The position numbers were made by a program, and so were the translations under genes. Positions 58,115 to 64,000 of a stretch of DNA of 64,000 nt are shown here, piece after piece (positions within the stretch are counted from its first letter, which is position 1; each line of letters begins with the position of its first letter). Source of the stretch: Thraustochytrium sp. TN22 (Eukaryota; Sar; Bigyra; Thraustochytrida; Thraustochytriidae); NCBI GenBank assembly GCA_013306675.1, contig JABLUY010000012.1:236697-300696 (forward strand), in the 5' to 3' direction. Under the pieces are notes generated by a model. That model was not told the DNA's origin. It made no database searches and saw only the letters and a list, made by a program, of their open reading frames with translations.

Positions 58115-59395
58115 TCAGCGGCAATCGCGGTGGCAACGGAGGTGAGCAGCGAGGCGTGTCATGGCCTCCTCCATCTGCTCCGGAGAGGCAAGTGAAAAGG
58201 AGAGGCGCACAAAGGGCAGGTCGACGTCCTCCGGACTGAAAAAGTGGCCAGCAACGACGAGTACACCCTTTTCGTGCACCAGCTCGCGCGAAAATTTGCG
58301 CACACTGCGCACATGATCAAGGCGCAGCCAGAGGAACATCCCGGCGTCGGGAACGCGCCAGCTAGCTAGGCCAGTGAGGTGGCGGTTGGCACTCTCGATG
58401 AGCGCGTCGCGCTGGGCGCGGTAAAAGGCGATGACGCGCTTGATCTGGGCGTCGAAGCCCTGCGGTCCCCAGTGGCGCAGCAGCGCCAGCGTGATGCCCT
58501 GGGACGGCCCGCTGACGTGGAGCTCAGAGACCTGCTGGTGGAGAACAACGCGGTCGATAATCTCCTTGGGGCCCGTCATGAAGCCTATGCGCAGACCGGC
58601 CGAGACGATCTTGCTGATGGAATCGAAGCGCACCACGCGCGCGTCCTCGTCCATGGAGTAAAAGCTGGGTAGCCACGGGTCGGAAAACTGCATGAAAAAG
58701 TACGGGTCGTCCTCCAGGATGAGGAGGTCGTGGCGGCGCGCCACCTCGTAGATGGCGCGACGGCGGTCGACGCTGAGCGAAATGCCCGTCGGATTGGCCC
58801 CGGTCGGGATAATGTACAGCACCTTGGGGCGCGGGTGGCCAAAGTGCAGCATGTCCCAGTTGACCATGACGTCGTCGAGCGCCGCCGGGATGAGACCCTG
58901 CTCGTCGCTGGCCACGCCCGCCACGTGACAGCCCCAACTGCGGATCCACTCCAGGCTCCCCGAGTACGTGGCCTCCTCCATAAGCACCGAGTCGGTGTGC
59001 TCAAACAGGCACTCGAAGGCCTTGGCCAGCGCGCCCTGGCTCCCGGTAGACACGAAGATGCCGCGGTTCTCGCGGGCCGCAGCCGGCGGCGCGTGGTAGC
59101 GGTCCAGCAGGCTGCCCAGCTCCTCCACCAGCGCCGGCAGCCCGGGCGACGCCGAGTACTGCAGCACCTCGCCCATGTCGGCCACGTCCAGCCGCACGGT
59201 CTCGCCCTGCGTGCCGCGCACCTCCACCGACAGGCCCGTCACCGGGAAGGTCGCCGCGTTGGGCATGCCGCCGCCCAAGGAGATGGTCCCAGGCCGGCTC
59301 ATGAGCGGCAGCAGCGCGCGAATCGCGGACGGCTGCCGCTTGCGGCTGCGCTCCGTCATGTACCGCGCATACCGCGACGCCGACTCCTCCCCCAT
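58115..59395 (-). CDS. AADAT: kynurenine/alpha-aminoadipate aminotransferase-like PLP enzyme
   Basis: 426 residues, full length for fold-type I aminotransferases of the KAT II/AADAT group. Diagnostic stretches in order: ARYMTERSRKRQPSAIRALL, ISLGGGMPNAATFP, LQYSASPGLPAL, VSTGSQGALAKAFE, EATYSGSL, PTGANPTG, LILEDDPYFFMQF, SISKIVSAGLRIGFMTGP with the PLP-binding Lys at about residue 262, and VPDAGMFLWL. The last segment (RLSFSLASPEQMEEAM) matches the family C-terminus. It would transfer the amino group of aminoadipate or kynurenine to 2-oxoglutarate, in Lys or Trp breakdown. No clear mitochondrial presequence is seen, as the family motif begins within ten residues of the start. Substrate choice is inferred from family likeness only. 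Confidence 0.92.
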   Translation of the reverse strand: MGEESASRYARYMTERSRKRQPSAIRALLPLMSRPGTISLGGGMPNAATFPVTGLSVEVRGTQGETVRLDVADMGEVLQYSASPGLPALVEELGSLLDRYHAPPAAARENRGIFVSTGSQGALAKAFECLFEHTDSVLMEEATYSGSLEWIRSWGCHVAGVASDEQGLIPAALDDVMVNWDMLHFGHPRPKVLYIIPTGANPTGISLSVDRRRAIYEVARRHDLLILEDDPYFFMQFSDPWLPSFYSMDEDARVVRFDSISKIVSAGLRIGFMTGPKEIIDRVVLHQQVSELHVSGPSQGITLALLRHWGPQGFDAQIKRVIAFYRAQRDALIESANRHLTGLASWRVPDAGMFLWLRLDHVRSVRKFSRELVHEKGVLVVAGHFFSPEDVDLPFVRLSFSLASPEQMEEAMTRLAAHLRCHRDCR

Positions 59396-59572
59396 GCTGC
59401 CGTCCCGCGCGCCGCGCCGCGCCGCCCGGCCGGAGTGCGGACGCTGCCGCGACGAAGCTGCGACGAAGGCGTTCTGCTCTCGCCTGGCCTCGCAGTCTAC
59501 CTAATAAGGCGCGAGAAGCGGCTGGCTGGCCGCGAGGGGGACGAGCAGGCGGTCGGAGACGGGGAGGGAACT
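59396..59572. other. short spacer 5' of the aminotransferase gene
   Basis: Likely promoter of the aminotransferase. Nothing else is seen. Confidence 0.4.
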
Positions 59573-60190
59573 CTAATTCCACGGGAACTTGAAGTCCAGC
59601 TGTGAGTCAAGCTGGACGTGACCCTCGTTGTCGCCCGGCTTGGAGGAGTAGCAGTTTGACTCACACCTGGATGTGACCCTCGTTGGTTGTCGCCCGAACT
59701 TCTTGGAGGAGCAGCAGTCCTCGATGGTGGCGGGGAGAGCCACCGTGAAGCCGCAGGTGACGGTCCTGCCGCCGGCGGTGACGCTGGGGCGCACGACTCG
59801 TATTGAGCCTTGTTGAGCACGTAAGAGAAGGCGACTCTGTCGCCCGCGGTGCCGGAGGTGCGGATTGGGATGCTGCAGCGCCCGATGATCACGATGGACA
59901 CGCGCGTCGCCGTGTCGTTGCAAGTGCGTGTCGGAGTCGAGGGCCGCGGGCGTCCGGCTGCGGCAGTACCTAGTAGCTGAAGTGCGCTGGCCGCTGCCCA
60001 CCATGCCCTTGTGGAGAAAGTAGATGCGCTGCGGGTCCGCTGCACGTCGCGTGGGAGTCTCTCTCTGATCTTGAAGGAGCAATAGGGCTCGTCGTTGTTG
60101 GAGCCCCTCGTGACGACGGTCGACATGGGCAACTGGGAGCAGTCCAAGGCCGTGCGCCGCGACGACGAGAAGATCTGGAAGGTGAATTAG
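59573..60190 (-). pseudogene. fragmented coding relic, family unknown
   Basis: Protein-like stretches on the - strand succeed one another in different frames: GSNNDEPYCSFKIRERLP, then RIYFLHKGMVGSGQRTSATR, then NDTATRVSIVIIGRCSIPIR with GDRVAFSYVLNKAQ, and finally PSVTAGGRTVTCGFTVALPA with TIEDCCSSKKFG, ending at a TAG at 59573. Each switch needs a small indel. The end also holds a near-duplicate GACAACGAGGGTCAC motif. I read it as a decayed gene or low-quality sequence. Short plausible frames also exist on +, so strand confidence is moderate. Confidence 0.35.
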
Positions 60191-60447
60191 ATGCTCACGC
60201 CACCTGCATGGCAAAGTTGTTGTCGACACCGTTCACCACCGTGCTCTCCCCCCCCAATGTGCTCTTGATGTCCCCGTACTCGAGGTTCGCCATCTTGAGC
60301 TCCTTGAGGTTGCAGCTCTCGCTCACATCGCAGATGCCTGCTGTCGCCGACGCGCAACGATGACAGCCACCGCCACCGCCAATGCAGCGCGAGAAGGAGG
60401 ACAGTGCCTTGAAGAACGGCCGTGCATAATTCTTCTCTAAAACCAGC

Positions 60448-60885
60448 GTGCGAACTAACCCAAGGCACCGTCGTCGTCGTAGTTTTCGTCGTCGTTGCGG
60501 TCCTGCAACGAGCACGAGGACGGCGGAGCGCGGCCGCGTCATTGCCGCCGCAACCAACGAGCCGGAGTGTGACATGGCCGTGCCGATGCGGGGCCGCTTC
60601 CACGTGACGCCCCGGTGCACGCGCGACAGCGACGGCCACGCCATGCACGATCGCGCGGGCAGGCAAGGCACCGGCGCGATGCCCGAGCTCGACGATCCTG
60701 CCGCGGACCAATGCGCATTCGGCGCCATCGTGCATCGGACCCGCCACGGCCAGAGCTACGTGATTCTCGTCGAGAAGACCATCTCCATTCACTTCTGCTA
60801 CGACGTGTACACCAACGTGGTCCCCATCATGAACAACGCCGTGGTCAGGGCCGCCCGCGATGTATGCGCTCTGCCGCGAGGTTGA
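60448..60885 (+). CDS. possible small hypothetical protein
   Basis: 145 residues from 60448, or 103 from the ATG at 60574 (MAVPMRGRFHV). The C-terminal half looks protein-like (CAFGAIVHRTRHGQSYVILV, then EKTISIHFCYDVYTNVVPIM), with balanced composition compared with the opposite strand. No family is recognised and no signal or span is seen. It lies between broken fragments on the - strand and may itself be a relic. Confidence 0.28.
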   Translation: MRTNPRHRRRRSFRRRCGPATSTRTAERGRVIAAATNEPECDMAVPMRGRFHVTPRCTRDSDGHAMHDRAGRQGTGAMPELDDPAADQCAFGAIVHRTRHGQSYVILVEKTISIHFCYDVYTNVVPIMNNAVVRAARDVCALPRG

Positions 60886-60979
60886 CGCAACAGAAGTGAT
60901 CTACCGTCTGGAACTCGCACGATGGCGAGGCCGCCGACATCGCGACGACCGCGCAATCAACGCCAGCCAGCGCCCATGA

Positions 60980-62353
60980 CTAGTCGGTGGCGGCGGGACT
61001 TGCGCAGAACGTGTCAAGTTCGTCGAAGTAGGGCGCCGCCCCTCCCTCCCAGCGCGAAGATGCCGCCCATGCTGCTCTCTCTTCATTAATGGTGGTGGTG
61101 GCTTCCCCGACGAGAGTCTCACAGGAGGCCAGCCCAGTCCGAGCTACGCACACAGAGCCCCGTGCCAGCATCACAGGAGCCCAGCATGCTGCACAGCTGG
61201 TCGGGAGACGCCGACGGACTCGACGGTGCTCGCGAAGAGCGCCTCCACTCCGTCATGGTCGCGCTGACAAGGACGTGTCGGTCGCGGCGATGTCAACCGT
61301 GAAGCTGCCGTCCGCGACGTCCCCCACCGTGCCGCTGGCGGAGTCGCCGAGTGCCTCCGCCAGGGCAGTCTCGAAGTCAACCGCCAACATGTCCACGCCA
61401 GTGCTGACGATGGCCTCGTAGGTGTCGGATATCGCCTCGAAGGACACCGAGATGGCCACGCTGTCGCCGCTCGCGTCCTGCAGCATGCGGCGGCCACCAT
61501 CGCTACTGGCGCTAGCAAGACAGGGATCGGCAGCGTCGCCGCAGACGAGGCTCTTTACGTGATCAGCAAGGGCTATCAGGGCGCCAATGCTGGCGTCCGC
61601 CACTCCCGACCCCACCCGCGCCTCCGACTCCACCATCACCACCTCCGTGTCGCCGGAGACCCTCTCGCGATGTTGCGGACGAGCTCATGCCGCTTCGTTG
61701 CGTTAGCCTCCGCAAGCACCACGCTTCGCGCCTTGACACTCTCGCTCCTGCGTGCAGCGTAGGCCTCCAACGCGCATACGGCGGCGCTGGCGCAGTCGGA
61801 TTTCGACAGCACCACATAGCGCTGCTTCTTGCGGTCGCACTCCAGCAAGTAGCCGGGCACTCGGGTTGCAAAACACTCGGCGTTGGGGTCACACAAGTAC
61901 TAGAGGGCGTGCAGTCTGCGGGGCACGCAACGCTCGAGGTCCTCCTTACACACGAGCGCGCCCCTGCACTCGTCGGAGGACTAGCGCTGCACGCTAATGC
62001 CGGCCCTCGAGGGGACAGCCATAGTGATGGAGACGCAGTGGCGGGAGACGCAGTGTTGGGCTCCTCCGTAGTGTTGAGAGACGCCGTGGCCGGGGGCTCC
62101 GTAATGGCGGGAGCAACGACCTTCAGCATGGATGTCGTGACTGTCGGCACGGTATCATAGCTCTCGTCAACGATGAGGTGAAGCCAGTGGGCGCCCCACG
62201 CAAAGCACGCGTCGTTGTCAGTGCCGACGAAGATCGTCTGCGTGACGACAGTGCTCATGATGCTCGTAAGGGAAGCGGGTGCGATCGATGCGTTGGTAAG
62301 GCTGAGCGCAACAGGGACAGCATTGACGGAGTCCTGCGCGCCTCCATCCCCAC
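60980..62353 (-). pseudogene. frameshifted continuation of the RCC1-repeat gene
   Basis: Downstream of the RCC1 ORF stop, coding-like sequence goes on in other frames. One base added before the TAG at 62354 would restore LGGDGGAQDSVNAVPVALSL and FVGTDNDACFAWGAHWLHLI, a further RCC1-like blade. After a second frame change come SSDECRGALVC, CDPNAECFATRVPGYLLECD and KSDCASAAVCALEAYAA, with TAG codons at 61981-61983 and about 61902. A third frame gives VSGDTEVVMVESEARVGSGV, RRMLQDASGDSVAISVSFEA and DGSFTVDIAATDTSLSARP, and a fourth ends FDELDTFCASPAATD at 60980. This is either a decaying secreted Cys-rich protein gene or a low-accuracy stretch of assembly. Confidence 0.5.
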
Positions 62354-63409
62354 CTAGGTGCCGCTCGCGCGACTAGCGCAGAGAACAGAGGCATCTCCAA
62401 CGACAGCACAAACGTGTGAGAAGCCCATGGCAACCGACTGAACGCCAGCCACGCCAGTGCCCCCCCAGCGACTCGGGTGGTTGTACCCAGTGCCTTCCAC
62501 CGTGAGCGACCCGCCATCGCTGTAGCCCCAGCACCAGAGCGCGCCATCATCGCCGGTGATGGCACAGGCGGCCATGGAGGAGACCACGACATCCCTGGCG
62601 TCCGTCACGTTCGGCACCGCGATGGGGACGGTGCCGTCCTCGTAGTTGCCCCGGTCGAGCGACGTGACGCCCATCGCGGCGTCGCCCCAGCACATGACAC
62701 TGCCGTCGCTCTCCAGGGTGACACAGGTGTGGAAGTTGTAGCAGTCGATGGACGACGCGCCAGACGGCAGTCCCACCACCTGCCGAGCCGGGTAGATGGT
62801 GGTGTCGTCGGCCAGGTCACCTGTGCCAAGAACGCCTGCGCTGGTGGTACCCCAGCAGTACACCGAGCCGTCCTCCATCACAGCGCACGCATGCCTCGAG
62901 CCCACGCAGACATCTTCCACGGCCTGTCCAGAGGGGAGGCCGACCACCGGCTGCTCCGCAGTGGTCGCATACTCCACCTCAAGGCCGGCGTCATCGCCCT
63001 CTTCCACCCCGTAGCCCACCCCGTAGCCCACGTAGTAGCCGTACGGGTCGGCCGGCAGGATGGTGTCATTGTGTAGGCCCAGCATGCCGCACTCGTTCCT
63101 GCCCCAGCAGTAGACCTGGCCGTCGTCCTCTCTTACGGCACAGCCGTTGCCAGTGCCGACATCCAACGTGCGCGCGACCAGCGGGCTTGCACCGCTCAGC
63201 ACCTGCACAGGGACCGACGTGAAGATGGTCGTGTCTTCTGACCCGCCGCCAAGCGTGTGATTGCCGATCGCGCCCCAGCAGAAGACGTGCCCGTCCCCGT
63301 CCAGATGGCACGCGAAGCTATAGTCCGCGGCCGGGCCTGCTGCTGTCGCCGCCGCGAGCGATGTTGCGACGATGGCAACACGAGACACGTGCGCCACCAA
63401 CATTCTCAC
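62354..63409 (-). CDS. secreted RCC1-repeat protein, probably 3'-truncated by frameshift
   Basis: 351 residues open from the ATG at 63409, with a signal peptide (VSRVAIVATSLAAATAAG). At least five RCC1-type blades are visible by their C-x-W-G cores: GDGHVFCWGAIGNHTLGGG, DGQVYCWGRNECGMLG, DGSVYCWGTTSAGVLGTG, DGSVMCWGDAAMG and DGALWCWGYSDGG, most followed about 45 residues later by a HxCAV or ACAI strand. A sixth has lost its Trp-Gly (VLCASRASG) right before the TAG. RCC1 repeats build seven-bladed propellers; the intracellular prototype is the Ran exchange factor, but secreted, Cys-rich versions like this are adhesive or unknown in role. The missing seventh blade lies out of frame just downstream, so this copy is likely non-functional or mis-sequenced. 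Confidence 0.65.
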   Translation of the reverse strand: MRMLVAHVSRVAIVATSLAAATAAGPAADYSFACHLDGDGHVFCWGAIGNHTLGGGSEDTTIFTSVPVQVLSGASPLVARTLDVGTGNGCAVREDDGQVYCWGRNECGMLGLHNDTILPADPYGYYVGYGVGYGVEEGDDAGLEVEYATTAEQPVVGLPSGQAVEDVCVGSRHACAVMEDGSVYCWGTTSAGVLGTGDLADDTTIYPARQVVGLPSGASSIDCYNFHTCVTLESDGSVMCWGDAAMGVTSLDRGNYEDGTVPIAVPNVTDARDVVVSSMAACAITGDDGALWCWGYSDGGSLTVEGTGYNHPSRWGGTGVAGVQSVAMGFSHVCAVVGDASVLCASRASGT

Positions 63410-63663
63410 GCGCGCACGCTCGCGCTTTTATCAGTCTATCGCATCATTTGGCCTACTTATGAGCTCAAGAAGGCACTACACAGATGACGAGCAGCTCACC
63501 AAAGCACCGCCCAGGTCAAACTAGCAGCAAGGTTTAAGATGGACTCTTGCCTATACCGAATGAAATGAGGCTTCTGCAAGAAATCAGCCAGGTAGCCCCT
63601 TCGCGTAACGTCCAAGTTGGCGATGCAAGGCCCGGGTCCACCGTAAAATTTTTCGATCCTGAA

Positions 63664-64000
63664 TTACTCGAACGCATGAAGCACATGAACCATCCCGCTA
63701 TCGTCCCCCAGCACCACAACGTCTCCGACCTGAAGGGAAGCTGACACCCGAGCGTCAGTGGTGAACCCCACACCATCGCTTAGCGTCACATGCGTGCCAC
63801 CTTCCACTGCCGCTGGCACCGGGGTAGCCCTACAGCTCTGAAGCCCATCCAGCGCCTCGCCCGTCGCCGCGTTCCAGATCCGCACCGAACGGTCCGATGA
63901 GCCGGACACGATGCGATCCCCTTGCACCGCGACGCTCCAAACCGCGCCAGAGTGGCCCTCCAGCACATGCTCCAGCTCGCCCGTCGCCGCGTTCCAGATC
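63664..64000 (-). CDS. C-terminal part of a WD40-repeat protein, cut by the window edge
   Basis: The frame enters from the right edge and ends at 63664. It holds the end of one blade (IWNAATGELEHVLEGHSGAV) and a full next blade (WSVAVQGDRIVSGSSDRSVR, then IWNAATGEALDGL), followed by a degenerate segment with GDVVVLGDDSGMVHVLHAFE. The identical IWNAATGE in consecutive repeats, also near-identical in DNA (GCCCGTCGCCGCGTTCCAGA twice), points to recent repeat duplication. The upstream domains, and therefore the function, are outside the window. Confidence 0.82.
   Translation of the reverse strand, partial: IWNAATGELEHVLEGHSGAVWSVAVQGDRIVSGSSDRSVRIWNAATGEALDGLQSCRATPVPAAVEGGTHVTLSDGVGFTTDARVSASLQVGDVVVLGDDSGMVHVLHAFE

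Noticed and set aside
61687-62160. A + strand 157-residue ORF opposite the broken RCC1 continuation
   Set aside because: It has no recognisable motif, whereas the - strand fragments have Cys spacing and balanced composition.

Overview
This is a GC-rich, intron-poor eukaryotic nuclear segment. The translated genes include a seven-transmembrane RGS protein, a MAPKK-like kinase, an ER DnaJ protein ending in KDEL, an EFCAB10-like flagellar protein, cytochrome b561 and an AADAT-type aminotransferase. Long intronless frames, poly-Q tracts, secreted Cys-rich membrane proteins and a flagellar protein suggest a flagellated heterotrophic protist. A labyrinthulomycete/thraustochytrid-like stramenopile is my best guess, but no marker here proves it. 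I saw no rRNA, tRNA, CRISPR or bacterial-type mobile element.

Left flank (1-10 kb): a 5'-truncated gene, a 7TM-RGS gene and a MAPKK-like kinase gene, all on the + strand. A small Arg/Glu-rich poly-Q ORF follows on + and converges on a DMT/EamA transporter gene on the - strand.

Centre (10.3-48.6 kb): seven head-to-tail paralogues on the - strand, about 1,520-1,590 residues each and effectively intronless. Each has a signal peptide, a short Cys motif, FG-GAP/VCBS-type Asp-rich propeller repeats, a long EGF/GCC2-GCC3-like Cys-rich stalk, one membrane span, a low-complexity loop and a C-terminal multi-span domain. By sequence they fall into three subgroups: {1,5}, {2,3,4} and {6,7}. Copies 1-6 are open. 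Copy 7, nearest the right edge, is a pseudogene with two frameshifts and two nonsense codons. Copy 3 is a chimera: its body is copy 2-like, while its 3' end and 3' flank are copy 4-like. Two adjacent intervals of about 5.4 kb fit one unequal crossover.

Right flank (49-64 kb): a short LRR protein, an ankyrin frame broken by two TAG codons, cytochrome b561, ER DnaJ, EFCAB10-like, an unrecognised membrane protein with one convincing intron, and the AADAT-like aminotransferase. Then come broken gene fragments, a secreted RCC1-repeat ORF with a frameshifted continuation, and the 3' end of a WD40 gene running off the window.

Functionally, the array looks like a recently expanded set of large surface receptors or channels with Ca2+-binding-like propellers. 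The 7TM-RGS protein and MAPKK nearby are signalling proteins, but nothing in the sequence links them directly to the array.
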